DNA of 64,000 bases, from the NCBI GenBank assembly GCA_963849005.1, contig CAWKGC010000024.1:124001-188000 (forward strand). Direction: 5' to 3'. The first letter of the stretch is position 1; every line of letters begins with the position of its first letter. The notes beneath the pieces are model-generated. The model did no database searches. It saw only the letters and a list, made by a program, of their open reading frames with translations, and was not told the origin of the DNA. The stretch is from CAWKGC01 sp963849005 (GTDB lineage: Bacteria; Pseudomonadota; Gammaproteobacteria; Burkholderiales; Usitatibacteraceae). Below are positions 24,798-32,859 of this stretch, piece after piece. Both the position numbers and the translations under genes were made by a program.

Positions 24798-26021
24798 ATG
24801 GCAGCGATCGCCAAGAAGGACAAGGACGTCAAGCTCTACAACTTTGCCTGGGAGGGCAAGGACAAGGGCGGCAAGACCGTGAAGGGCGAGATCCGCGCCG
24901 GCGGCGAGTCGCTCGTCACCGCGACGCTGCGCCGCCAGGGCATCCAGGTCACGCGCGTGAAGAAGGTCTCCTCCAAGTCCGGGAAGAAGGTCACCGAGAA
25001 GGACATCTCCATCTTCACCCGGCAGCTCGCGGTGATGATGAAGGCAGGCGTGCCGCTGCTGCAGGCCTTCGACATCGTCGGCAAGGGCCACTCGAACCCG
25101 TCGGTGGGCAAGCTGCTGCTGGACATCAAGACCGAGGTCGAGACCGGTTCGTCGCTGGCGCAGGCCTTCCGCAAGTACCCCAAGTATTTCGACAACCTCT
25201 ACTGCAACCTGGTGGGCGCGGGCGAGGCCGCCGGCATCCTGGACAGCCTGCTTGACCGCCTCGCGACCTACAAGGAAAAGATCCTCGCCATCAAGTCGAA
25301 GATCAAGAGCGCGCTCTTCTACCCGGTCGCGGTGCTCGTGGTGGGCTTCGTGATCACCGCGGTGATCATGATTTTCGTGATCCCGGTGTTCAAGGGGCTG
25401 TTCACCAGCTTCGGCGCGGACCTTCCGGCGCCGACGCTCTTCGTGATGGCGCTGTCCGACATCTTCGTGAAGTACTGGTGGCTGATCTTCGGGTCGATCT
25501 TCGGCGGCCTGTATTTCTTCATGCAGGCCTGGAGCAAGTCCCGCGCGGTGCAGGTGTTCATGGACCGCCTGTTCCTGAGGCTGCCGATCTTCGGCGACGT
25601 GATCCGCAAGGCGACGATCGCGCGCTGGGCGAGGACGCTGGCGACGATGTTCGCCGCCGGCGTGCCGCTGGTGGAGTCGCTCGACTCGGTCGCGGGCGCC
25701 GCGGGCAACGCCGTGTACTACGACGCCACCAAGCGCATCCAGGGCGAGGTGACCACCGGCACCAGCCTCACGGTCGCCATGCAGAACACCAACGTGTTCC
25801 CGAACATGGTGCTGCAGATGTGCGCGATCGGCGAGGAGTCCGGCGCGCTCGACCAGATGCTGTCGAAGGTCGCGGACTTCTACGAAGGCGAGGTCGACGA
25901 CGCGGTGGACGCGCTCGCCTCGCTCATGGAGCCGATGATCATGGTGGTGCTGGGCGTCCTGATCGGAGGCCTGGTGGTCGCGATGTATCTCCCGATCTTC
26001 AAGATCGGCCAGGCGATCTAG
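24798..26021 (+). CDS. pilC: type IV pilus inner-membrane platform protein PilC
   Basis: 407 residues with two T2SSF domains, each ending in a hydrophobic segment. FTRQLAVMMKAGVPLLQAFDIV and its repeat WARTLATMFAAGVPLVESLDSV are the duplicated family signatures; membrane helices are near residues 176-200, 222-245 and 375-400. PilC couples the PilB motor to pilin assembly. A hairpin with a T-run lies in the gap to pilD. Confidence 0.97.
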   Translation: MAAIAKKDKDVKLYNFAWEGKDKGGKTVKGEIRAGGESLVTATLRRQGIQVTRVKKVSSKSGKKVTEKDISIFTRQLAVMMKAGVPLLQAFDIVGKGHSNPSVGKLLLDIKTEVETGSSLAQAFRKYPKYFDNLYCNLVGAGEAAGILDSLLDRLATYKEKILAIKSKIKSALFYPVAVLVVGFVITAVIMIFVIPVFKGLFTSFGADLPAPTLFVMALSDIFVKYWWLIFGSIFGGLYFFMQAWSKSRAVQVFMDRLFLRLPIFGDVIRKATIARWARTLATMFAAGVPLVESLDSVAGAAGNAVYYDATKRIQGEVTTGTSLTVAMQNTNVFPNMVLQMCAIGEESGALDQMLSKVADFYEGEVDDAVDALASLMEPMIMVVLGVLIGGLVVAMYLPIFKIGQAI

Positions 26022-26040
26022 CGCCTGCCGAGGCGGGAAA

Positions 26041-26076
26041 CGAGGCGCGGGGAGCGATTCTCGCGCCTTGTTTTTT
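26041..26076 (+). terminator. intrinsic terminator or attenuator between pilC and pilD
   Basis: AGGCGCG (26043-26049) pairs with CGCGCCT (26062-26068) around a 12-base loop, followed by TGTTTTTT. It would end or reduce the pilBC transcript before pilD. Confidence 0.65.
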
Positions 26077-26104
26077 GCCAGGGCCGCGCGCCGCACCCGA
26101 TCCC

Positions 26105-26971
26105 ATGGACCTCCTTCCCGCCCTGCAGTCCTCGCCCGGTTTCCTGATGTTCGCGTGCGCGCTGCTCGGGCTCGCGGTCGGCTCGTTCCTGAACGTGGTG
26201 GTCCATCGCCTGCCGAAGATGATGGAAGCACAATGGCAGAGCGACTGCGCGGAACTCGCCGGCAAGGAGCCCGAGCCCGCGGCGAAATACAACCTGTGGA
26301 CGCCGCGATCGGCTTGCCCGAAATGCGGCCATGCGATCACCGCGATGGAGAACGTCCCGGTGATTTCGTGGCTGGCGCTCGGCGGAAAATGCTCGGCGTG
26401 CAAGACGCCCATCAGCGCGCGCTATCCTCTCGTGGAGCTGCTCACCGGCGCGCTCTCGGTGGCGGTAGCGTGGCGCTTCGGCTACTCCGCCGCGATGCTT
26501 GCCGCCCTGCTGCTCGCATGGGCCCTGGTCGCGCTCACCTTCATCGACCTCGACACGCAGCTTCTGCCCGACGACATCACGCTGCCGCTGCTCTGGCTGG
26601 GCCTGCTGCTGAATACCGCGGGGACTTTCACCGACCTGCGCTCGGCGGTGCTGGGTGCGGCGGCGGGCTACCTGCTGCTGTGGTGCGTGTACTGGGGATT
26701 CCGCCTGCTCACCGGCAAGGAGGGAATGGGATTCGGGGACTTCAAGCTGCTCGCCGCCATCGGCGCCTGGTTCGGCTGGCAGGTGATCCCGCTGGTGGTG
26801 CTCGTCTCCGCGGGCGCCGGCGCGGTGATCGGCGGGCTCGCGATCGCGTTTTCCGGCAAGGGCCGCGACGTGCGCATCCCCTTCGGTCCCTATCTCGCCG
26901 TTGGCGGCCTTGTCGCACTTTTCGCCGGGCGCGCGCTGGTCACCGCCTATCTCGGGTCCTGGCCGTCTTGA
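26105..26971 (+). CDS. pilD: prepilin peptidase / N-methyltransferase PilD
   Basis: 288 residues and about eight membrane helices. The cytoplasmic loop has the paired Cys of the family, CPKCGHAITAMENVPVISW and CSACKTPISARYPLVE. The two catalytic Asp residues are in TFIDLDTQLLPDDIT and GMGFGDFKLL (the GxGD motif). The enzyme cleaves prepilin leaders and methylates the new N-terminus. coaE starts inside its stop codon (TTGA overlap). Confidence 0.96.
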   Translation: MDLLPALQSSPGFLMFACALLGLAVGSFLNVVVHRLPKMMEAQWQSDCAELAGKEPEPAAKYNLWTPRSACPKCGHAITAMENVPVISWLALGGKCSACKTPISARYPLVELLTGALSVAVAWRFGYSAAMLAALLLAWALVALTFIDLDTQLLPDDITLPLLWLGLLLNTAGTFTDLRSAVLGAAAGYLLLWCVYWGFRLLTGKEGMGFGDFKLLAAIGAWFGWQVIPLVVLVSAGAGAVIGGLAIAFSGKGRDVRIPFGPYLAVGGLVALFAGRALVTAYLGSWPS

Positions 26972-27567
26972 AGGCGGTCATCGGGCTGACCGGGGGCATC
27001 GGCTCGGGAAAGAGCACGGTGGCGGCGCTCTTCGCCGGACGCGGTGCGACGGTCGTGGACACCGACGAGATCTCGCGCTCGCTGAGCGCCGCGGGAGGCA
27101 AGGCGATGCCGGAGATCGGCCAGGCGTTCGGGCCGGGCGTGATCGGGCCGGATGGATCGCTCGACCGGGCCGCGATGCGCCGGCTTGCCTTTGCCGATGA
27201 AGCGGCGCGCGCGCGGCTGGAGGCGATCCTGCACCCGCTGATCCGCGCCGAGGCCGGGCAGGCGATCGCCTCGGCCCGCGGCGACTACGTCGTGCTTGCC
27301 GTGCCCTTGCTCTTCGAGTCCCGCGGCCAGTTGCAGCAGGTCGCGCGCACGCTGGTCGTCGACTGCCCCGAGGAGTTGCAGGTCGCGCGAACGATGGCGC
27401 GCTCGGGCCTCGCCGAGGCCGAGGTGCGGGCGATCATGGCGGCGCAGTGGCCGCGTTGGCGGCGGCTGCAGTGCGCCGACGACGTGGTCGCAAATTCCGG
27501 GGGCGTCGAGGCGCTCGCGCCGCAGGTCGAGGCGCTCGACCTGCGCTATCGGGCGCTCCCGCGGTGA
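26968..27567 (+). CDS. coaE: dephospho-CoA kinase
   Basis: 199 residues starting at TTG 26968, which overlaps the pilD stop. The P-loop GLTGGIGSGKSTVAALF is near residue 6, followed by VVDTDEISRSL (CoA-binding Asp), LAVPLLFESRGQ and the lid segment ARTMARSGLAEAEVRAIMAAQ. It performs the last step of coenzyme A synthesis. The start is set by the family's N-terminus, which begins directly before the P-loop strand; no ATG is available. Confidence 0.94.
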   Translation: MKAVIGLTGGIGSGKSTVAALFAGRGATVVDTDEISRSLSAAGGKAMPEIGQAFGPGVIGPDGSLDRAAMRRLAFADEAARARLEAILHPLIRAEAGQAIASARGDYVVLAVPLLFESRGQLQQVARTLVVDCPEELQVARTMARSGLAEAEVRAIMAAQWPRWRRLQCADDVVANSGGVEALAPQVEALDLRYRALPR

Positions 27568-27575
27568 GGAAGCGT

Positions 27576-27604
27576 TTGTCATTCGCCCCTCCATGCGCCA
27601 CAAT
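27576..27604 (+). promoter_or_regulatory. sigma-70 type promoter before zapD
   Basis: TTGTCA (27576-27581) and CACAAT (27599-27604) are separated by 17 bases. The predicted transcript starts near 27611, upstream of GTG 27629 but downstream of the in-frame ATG at 27593, which supports the GTG as the zapD start. Confidence 0.5.
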
Positions 27605-27628
27605 GCGGGCAAAATTCAGGGTCCCGAC

Positions 27629-28384
27629 GTGATCGCCTACGAGTATCCGCTCAACGAGCGCATACGAACGCTCCTCCGCCTCGAGGACCTGTACGAGCGC
27701 GTGCGCTTCTTCCTCGGCCAGGAGTCGCCGCACGAGCACCATGCCTGCCTCTGGGGGATCTTCGAGATCCTCGACGTCGCCAGCCGCGCCGACCTGAAGA
27801 GCGACCTGCTGCAGGAACTCGACCGCCAGCGCGTCTTTCTCGATGCCCTGCGCAACAATCCCGCGATTTCCGAAGAGCGGCTGCAAAGCGTGCTCGCGGA
27901 ACTCGATGCGGCCTTTGCCGCGCTGCATGCCGCGAGCGGCAAGACCGGCCACCACCTGCGCGAGGACGAGTGGCTGATGGCGATCAAGCAGCGCGCCGGC
28001 ATTCCCGGCGGCGTGAGCGAGTTCGACCTGCCGTCCTACCACTACTGGATCAACCGCAGCGCCGCGGCCCGCAGGGCGGACCTGGAGCGATGGATCCAGC
28101 CGCTGCTCCCCGTGTACAACGGGCTGTCGCTGGTGCTGCGCGTGTTGCGCGAAAGCGGCAAGACCGTTTCCCTGGTCGCCTACCAGGGGGTGTTCCAGCA
28201 GACGCCCGCGGAGAAGCCGGCGCAGATGCTGAGGCTGTCGATCGACAACGACGTGCCCTGCGTCCCCGAGATCAGCGCCAACAAGTACGCGCTGAACATC
28301 CGCTTCCTCGCGCCGGAAGGCGCGCAGAAGTCGCGCGTCTACGAGCACGACGTCGCCTTCGACCTCGCCTTCTGCAGCCTGTGA
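27629..28384 (+). CDS. zapD: cell division protein ZapD
   Basis: 251 residues from GTG 27629: VIAYEYPLNERIRTLLRLED is the normal family N-terminus. Further conserved stretches are FLGQESPHEHHACLWGIFEIL and LPSYHYWINRSAAARRADLERW. ZapD crosslinks FtsZ filaments at the division ring. An ATG at 27593 would add 12 residues not seen in the family. The stop overlaps the yacG start, as in other betaproteobacteria where zapD and yacG follow coaE. Confidence 0.94.
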   Translation: MIAYEYPLNERIRTLLRLEDLYERVRFFLGQESPHEHHACLWGIFEILDVASRADLKSDLLQELDRQRVFLDALRNNPAISEERLQSVLAELDAAFAALHAASGKTGHHLREDEWLMAIKQRAGIPGGVSEFDLPSYHYWINRSAAARRADLERWIQPLLPVYNGLSLVLRVLRESGKTVSLVAYQGVFQQTPAEKPAQMLRLSIDNDVPCVPEISANKYALNIRFLAPEGAQKSRVYEHDVAFDLAFCSL

Positions 28385-28599
28385 CCGCAACGCCGCCGCC
28401 CCGCGCCGCCGGCAAGCCCGTCGCCTGCCCCGGCTGCGGCACGCCCACCATCTTCGGGCCGTCCAACCCGTTCCGGCCTTTTTGCTCCGAGCGCTGCCGC
28501 CTCATCGACCTGGGCGAATGGGCGGCCGAGTCCTACCGCGTTCCGGTGCGTGCAGGCTCCGGCCCCCCGGACGCCCCCGAAGGCGAAAACCAGGCCTAG
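28381..28599 (+). CDS. yacG: DNA gyrase inhibitor YacG
   Basis: 72 residues from GTG 28381, overlapping the zapD stop. The single zinc knuckle is built from CPGCGTPT and FCSERCRLIDLGEWA, with the typical YacG tail ESYRVP. The protein binds GyrB and blocks DNA binding by gyrase in known cases. The C-terminal 20 residues are Gly/Pro/Glu-rich and look disordered. Confidence 0.94.
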   Translation: MTATPPPRAAGKPVACPGCGTPTIFGPSNPFRPFCSERCRLIDLGEWAAESYRVPVRAGSGPPDAPEGENQA

Positions 28600-28628
28600 G
28601 CGGCGGCCGCATCGACCTGCCGGTCGCC

Positions 28629-28658
28629 TTGTCAGCAGGGGCGGCGGTCGGCTAGAAT
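28629..28658 (+). promoter_or_regulatory. sigma-70 type promoter of the cytochrome oxidase block
   Basis: TTGTCA (28629-28634) and TAGAAT (28653-28658), each one mismatch from consensus, are 18 bases apart. They lie 33 bases before the DUF2244 gene, the first gene of the ctaC-led unit. Confidence 0.6.
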
Positions 28659-28690
28659 GCGCGGCTTGTGGCCGGTCCGCGATACCTCTC

Positions 28691-29158
28691 ATGGAAGCCG
28701 CATCACCGCCTCCCGATTACGCCCGCCTTTCAGTCCCCAACCGCTCGCTCAGCCCAAAAGGGCGCCGCGTCGCCTTGGTGATGATCGCGGCAAGCACGCT
28801 GGGAGTCGCAACGGCGGCCCTTGCGATCGGGGCGTGGCCGGTGATGCCGTTTGCCGGGCTGGAGGTGGCGTTGGTCGGGCTGGCGTTCCATGTGCTCGGC
28901 CGCCACGACGGTGACTACGAGCGCTTCGAGATCCGCGGCGACGTGGTGAGCGTGGAGGCCCGGTGCAGCAACGAGGTTGCCAGCCTCACCTGCAACCGCG
29001 CCTGGGCGAGGGTGGTATGCCGCGCAAGCGGCACGCGGTGCCGGCTGAGCCTGCGCCACGGCCGCGACAGCATTGCGCTGGGACGCCTGCTCAGCGACGA
29101 GCAGCGCAGGGATTGGGCGCAGGAACTTCGCGGCCGGATGCAGGTGGTCGCAAATTGA
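28691..29158 (+). CDS. DUF2244 membrane protein
   Basis: 155 residues. Two hydrophobic helices (about residues 28-48 and 50-72) are followed by a soluble beta-rich part with HDGDYERFEIRGDVVSVE and LSLRHGRDSIALGRLLSDEQR. It matches the DUF2244 family, usually found directly before cytochrome c oxidase genes. A role in oxidase assembly is inferred from position only. The stop TGA overlaps an ATG (29158), one of two possible starts of ctaC. Confidence 0.87.
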   Translation: MEAASPPPDYARLSVPNRSLSPKGRRVALVMIAASTLGVATAALAIGAWPVMPFAGLEVALVGLAFHVLGRHDGDYERFEIRGDVVSVEARCSNEVASLTCNRAWARVVCRASGTRCRLSLRHGRDSIALGRLLSDEQRRDWAQELRGRMQVVAN

Positions 29159-29184
29159 TGAATTCACTTTCGGAAAGCCTTGCA

Positions 29185-30384
29185 ATGATCCGCACTCCCC
29201 TCCGTGCCCTCGTGACCGCCGCCGCGGCATTCGGCGCCACGCTCGCGACCGCAGCGTACGACGTCAACATCCCCCCGCCGGCCACCGGCGTCGCCCACCA
29301 GATCTTCGACCTGCACTGGGGGATCATCTGGGTTTGCATCGGCATCTTCGTCGTCGTGTTCGGCGCGATGTTCTGGTCGCTGCTGCACCACCGCAAGTCT
29401 GCCGGCGCCAAGGCCGCGCATTTCCACGAGAACACCACCGTGGAGATCATCTGGACCATCGTCCCGTTCCTGATCCTGGTCGGCATGGCCTACCCGGCCA
29501 CCAGGACGGTGCTCGACATGAAGGACACGAGCAATCCCGACATGTCCATCAAGATCACCGCCTACCAGTGGAAGTGGGAGTACGACTACCTGCAGGACGG
29601 CGTTCGTTTCTACTCCAACATCTCCACGCCGCGCGACCAGATCGAGAATTTCTCGGGCCCGGGCGCGCCCAAGGGCCCCGATTACCTGCTCGAGGTGGAC
29701 CGCCCGATGGTGGTGCCGGTGGGCAAGAAGGTGCGCCTGCTCATCACTTCGAGCGACGTGATCCACGGCTGGTACGTGCCGACCCTGGGCGTGAACCAGT
29801 ACGGCATCCCGGGCTTCGTGAAGGACGTCTGGATCAGGGTGGACAAGCCGGGCACCTACCGCGGCCAGTGCAGCCAGATCTGCGGCAAGGAACATGGCTT
29901 CATGCCCATCGTGGTGGTGGCCAAGACGCAGGCCGAGTACGACGCGTGGTTTGCCGGGCAGCGGACCAAGCTTGCAGCTGCCGCGCCTGCTGCGCCGAAG
30001 ACCGATGTCCCGGTCGCGGACAAGCCCGCGACGGTGGCCAGCGCAGCGCCTGCCGCTGCCGATGCCAACAAGAAGTTCTCGATGGACGAGCTCAAGGCGA
30101 AGGGCGGCGAGGTCTACGCGGCCAATTGCGTCGCCTGCCACCAGGCCACCGGAAAGGGCATGCCGCCCGCCTTCCCGCCGCTCGACGGATCGAAGGTCGC
30201 CACCGGCCCGAAGGCCGCGCAGATCGCGCTGCTGCTGAACGGCAAGGCCGGCACCGCGATGGCCTCGTTCTCGCGCCTTTCGGATGCCGAGCTTGCGGCC
30301 GTGATCACCTACACGCGCAACAGCTGGGGCAACAAGGCGGGCGAGGCAATCCAGCCCGCCGACATCAAGGCCGCCCGCAAGTAA
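29185..30384 (+). CDS. ctaC: cytochrome c oxidase subunit II with C-terminal cytochrome c domain
   Basis: About 399 residues. Signal peptide MIRTPLRALVTAAAAFGATL, two membrane helices, then the CuA domain with CSQICGKEHGFMP near residue 229 supplying the Cys, His and Met ligands. After an Ala/Pro-rich linker comes a class I cytochrome c domain with CVACH near residue 314 and a distal Met (GTAMASFSRLSD). This makes it a caa3-type subunit II. The start is ATG 29185 with GGAAAG upstream; ATG 29158 overlaps the previous stop and would add 9 residues before the signal peptide. Confidence 0.95.
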   Translation: MIRTPLRALVTAAAAFGATLATAAYDVNIPPPATGVAHQIFDLHWGIIWVCIGIFVVVFGAMFWSLLHHRKSAGAKAAHFHENTTVEIIWTIVPFLILVGMAYPATRTVLDMKDTSNPDMSIKITAYQWKWEYDYLQDGVRFYSNISTPRDQIENFSGPGAPKGPDYLLEVDRPMVVPVGKKVRLLITSSDVIHGWYVPTLGVNQYGIPGFVKDVWIRVDKPGTYRGQCSQICGKEHGFMPIVVVAKTQAEYDAWFAGQRTKLAAAAPAAPKTDVPVADKPATVASAAPAAADANKKFSMDELKAKGGEVYAANCVACHQATGKGMPPAFPPLDGSKVATGPKAAQIALLLNGKAGTAMASFSRLSDAELAAVITYTRNSWGNKAGEAIQPADIKAARK

Positions 30385-30418
30385 TCCCTTTCGACCGATC
30401 GACCGACCGGAGCAACGC

Positions 30419-32002
30419 ATGACTGCCGCCACCCACGCCCACGACGACCACCACGATCACCACGCGCCGTATGGCTACAAGCGCTGGCTCTTCACCACCA
30501 ACCACAAGGACATCGGCACGCTCTACCTGTGGTTCGCCTGCGCGATGTTCTTCTCCGGGGGCGCGCTCGCGCTGCTGATCCGCGCGGAGCTTTTCCAGCC
30601 CGGCCTGCAGCTGGTCGATCCCGAGTTCTTCAATTCGCTCACCACCGTCCACGGGCTGGTGATGGTGTTCGGCGCGATCATGCCGGCCTTCGTCGGCTTC
30701 GCCAACTGGCTGGTCCCGATGCAGATCGGCGCGGCCGACATGGCCTTCCCGCGCATGAACAACTGGAGCTTCTGGCTGGTGATCCCCGCTGCGCTGCTGC
30801 TCTTCGGTTCGTTCTTCGTTCCCGGCGGCGCCGCGGGCTCGGGCTGGACGCTCTACCCGCCGCTGATCATCCAGCAGGGCATGGCGGTCGACATGACCAT
30901 CCTCGCGGTGCACCTGCTGGGCGCATCCTCGATCATGGGCTCGATCAACATCATCACCACGATCCTGAACCTGCGCGCGCCGGGCATGACGCTCATGAAG
31001 ATGCCGCTGTTCGTTTGGACGTGGCTGATCACGGCGTACCTGCTGATCGCGGTGATGCCCGTGCTCGCGGGCTGCGTGACCATGCTCCTCACGGACCGGC
31101 ACTTCGGCACCAGCTTCTTCAACGCGGCCGGTGGCGGCGACCCGACGATGTTCATGCACATCTTCTGGTTCTTCGGCCACCCCGAGGTCTACATCATGAT
31201 CCTGCCGGCGTTCGGCATCATCTCGCAGATCATCCCGGCCTTCGCGCGGAAGCCCCTGTTCGGCTACGCGTCGATGGTATACGCGACGGCCTCCATCGCG
31301 ATCCTCTCGTTCATCGTCTGGGGCCACCACATGTTCACGGTCGGCATGCCGGCGGCTGGACAGCTGTTCTTCATGTACGCAACCATGCTCATCGCGGTTC
31401 CCACGGGCGTGAAGGTGTTCAACTGGATCGCGACCATGTGGAAGGGCTCGATCACCTTCGAGACGCCGATGCTCTTCGCGGTGGGCTTCGTGTTCCTGTT
31501 CACCATTGGCGGCTTCTCGGGCCTCGTGCTCGCCATCGTCCCGGTCGACATCACGCTGCACAACACCTATTACGTGGTCGCGCACTTCCACTACGTGCTG
31601 TTCTCGGGCGCCGCCTTCGCCATCATGGGCGGCGTGTACTTCTGGCTGCCGAAGTGGACCGGCCACATGTACAACGAGGGTCTCGGCAAGCTGCATTTCT
31701 GGCTGACCGCGATCGGCTTCAACATCACGTTCTTCCCGCAGCACTTCCTGGGGCTCGCGGGCATGCCGCGCCGCATTCCCGACTACGCGCTGCAGTTCGC
31801 CGAGTGGAACATGTGGTCTTCCATCGGCGCGTTCATCCTGGGCTTCAGCCAGCTGCTCTTCCTGTACGTCGTGATCGACTGCATCCGCTCCGGCAAGAAG
31901 GCCGAGCAGATGCCCTGGGAAGGCGCGGACTCGATCGAGTGGACCATGCTGCCGACACCGGCGCCGTACCACACCTTCGAAACGCCGCCGACCATCAAGT
32001 GA
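30419..32002 (+). CDS. ctaD: cytochrome c oxidase subunit I
   Basis: 527 residues with about twelve membrane helices. TTNHKDIGTLYLWFA is the classic N-terminal signature. Heme and CuB His ligands lie in FFGHPEVYIMILPAFGIIS, WGHHMFTVGM and VVAHFHYVLFSG. The Glu of GHPEVY, next to the CuB His-Tyr pair, marks an A-type oxidase. It reduces O2 to water and pumps protons. A His-rich N-terminal tail (HDDHHDHH) precedes the first helix. It overlaps the small gene at 31999. Confidence 0.97.
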   Translation: MTAATHAHDDHHDHHAPYGYKRWLFTTNHKDIGTLYLWFACAMFFSGGALALLIRAELFQPGLQLVDPEFFNSLTTVHGLVMVFGAIMPAFVGFANWLVPMQIGAADMAFPRMNNWSFWLVIPAALLLFGSFFVPGGAAGSGWTLYPPLIIQQGMAVDMTILAVHLLGASSIMGSINIITTILNLRAPGMTLMKMPLFVWTWLITAYLLIAVMPVLAGCVTMLLTDRHFGTSFFNAAGGGDPTMFMHIFWFFGHPEVYIMILPAFGIISQIIPAFARKPLFGYASMVYATASIAILSFIVWGHHMFTVGMPAAGQLFFMYATMLIAVPTGVKVFNWIATMWKGSITFETPMLFAVGFVFLFTIGGFSGLVLAIVPVDITLHNTYYVVAHFHYVLFSGAAFAIMGGVYFWLPKWTGHMYNEGLGKLHFWLTAIGFNITFFPQHFLGLAGMPRRIPDYALQFAEWNMWSSIGAFILGFSQLLFLYVVIDCIRSGKKAEQMPWEGADSIEWTMLPTPAPYHTFETPPTIK

Positions 32003-32112
32003 CACAGGGCGACGCAAGCAGGCGCAGGCGCGCGATCGTCACGGCCATCGTGCTGGTCGGTTTCGCGCTCGGCGTGTACTTCCTCACCTTCTGGAAATAC
32101 GCTCACCAATGA
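31999..32112 (+). CDS. small single-helix cytochrome oxidase assembly protein
   Basis: 37 residues from GTG 31999: VTQGDASRRRRAIVTAIVLV followed by the rest of one membrane helix, ending WKYAHQ. The start overlaps the ctaD stop by 4 bp and the stop overlaps the ctaG start by 4 bp, so translation is chained through three genes. Short proteins of this form between ctaD and ctaG are known in betaproteobacteria and are named for oxidase assembly; the function is not proven. Confidence 0.75.
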   Translation: MTQGDASRRRRAIVTAIVLVGFALGVYFLTFWKYAHQ

Positions 32113-32645
32113 ACGCGGCCATCCAGCAGCAGAACCGGCAGATGATGGGGAAGCTCCTCGTCATCGTCGTCGGCATGCTCGGCTTCGCGTTCGCGATGGT
32201 GCCGATGTACCGGCAGATCTGCGATGCGCTCGGCATCAACGCCACGCGGGTGGTGGCGGCGACCAATACGCAGGTGGACACGTCGCGCTCGGTCACGGTG
32301 GAGCTGCTGGCCGGAAGCGCGCAGGGCCTGCAGTGGCCCTTCGAGGCGCTGGACCGCGCGGTCACGCTGCACCCGGGGGAATTGAGGACGGTGCGCTACC
32401 GCGTGACCAACAACCTGGGGCGCCCCGTCACCGCGCACGCCTCGATGAGCGTGGCGCCGATGAGCGCCGCGCGGTACCTGAAGAAGACCGAGTGCTTCTG
32501 CTTCACCAACCAGACGCTCGCCGCGGGCGAGACCCGCGAGATGCCGGTGACGTTCTACGTGGACCGCGAGGCGCCGGAGGACATCGGCACGATCACGCTT
32601 TCGTACACGTTCTTCGATGTGAGCAAGGCCGCCGGGGCGACGTGA
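32109..32645 (+). CDS. ctaG: cytochrome c oxidase assembly protein CtaG (Cox11)
   Basis: 178 residues: one N-terminal membrane helix (LLVIVVGMLGFAFAMVPMYR) and a periplasmic beta-sandwich. The copper-binding CFCF motif is in KKTECFCFTNQTL near residue 122. Cox11 inserts copper into the CuB site of subunit I. The ATG overlaps the stop of the preceding small gene, and its own stop overlaps the next start. Confidence 0.95.
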   Translation: MNAAIQQQNRQMMGKLLVIVVGMLGFAFAMVPMYRQICDALGINATRVVAATNTQVDTSRSVTVELLAGSAQGLQWPFEALDRAVTLHPGELRTVRYRVTNNLGRPVTAHASMSVAPMSAARYLKKTECFCFTNQTLAAGETREMPVTFYVDREAPEDIGTITLSYTFFDVSKAAGAT

Positions 32646-32818
32646 TGCTCGATGCCTTCAAGGCGGTGTTCTGGAGTTTCTTCGGCGTGCGCAAGCAGGC
32701 CGACTATGACAGCGACGCGAGGAAGATCACGCCGGTGCAGGTGATCGTCGCGGGGCTGGTGAGCGCCCTGGTGTTCGTGCTGGCGATCTTCTTCCTGGTG
32801 AAGGCGATCACCCGCTAG
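32645..32818 (+). CDS. DUF2970 small membrane protein
   Basis: 57 residues: MLDAFKAVFWSFFGVRKQAD, a charged loop, then ITPVQVIVAGLVSALVFVLA as a single membrane helix. It matches DUF2970, a family found inside betaproteobacterial cytochrome oxidase operons, of unknown role. The ATG overlaps the ctaG stop by one base. Confidence 0.85.
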   Translation: MLDAFKAVFWSFFGVRKQADYDSDARKITPVQVIVAGLVSALVFVLAIFFLVKAITR

Positions 32819-32859
32819 GCACAGGCAGCAAACAAGGCAAACGCAAAAGGGAGTCAAAA

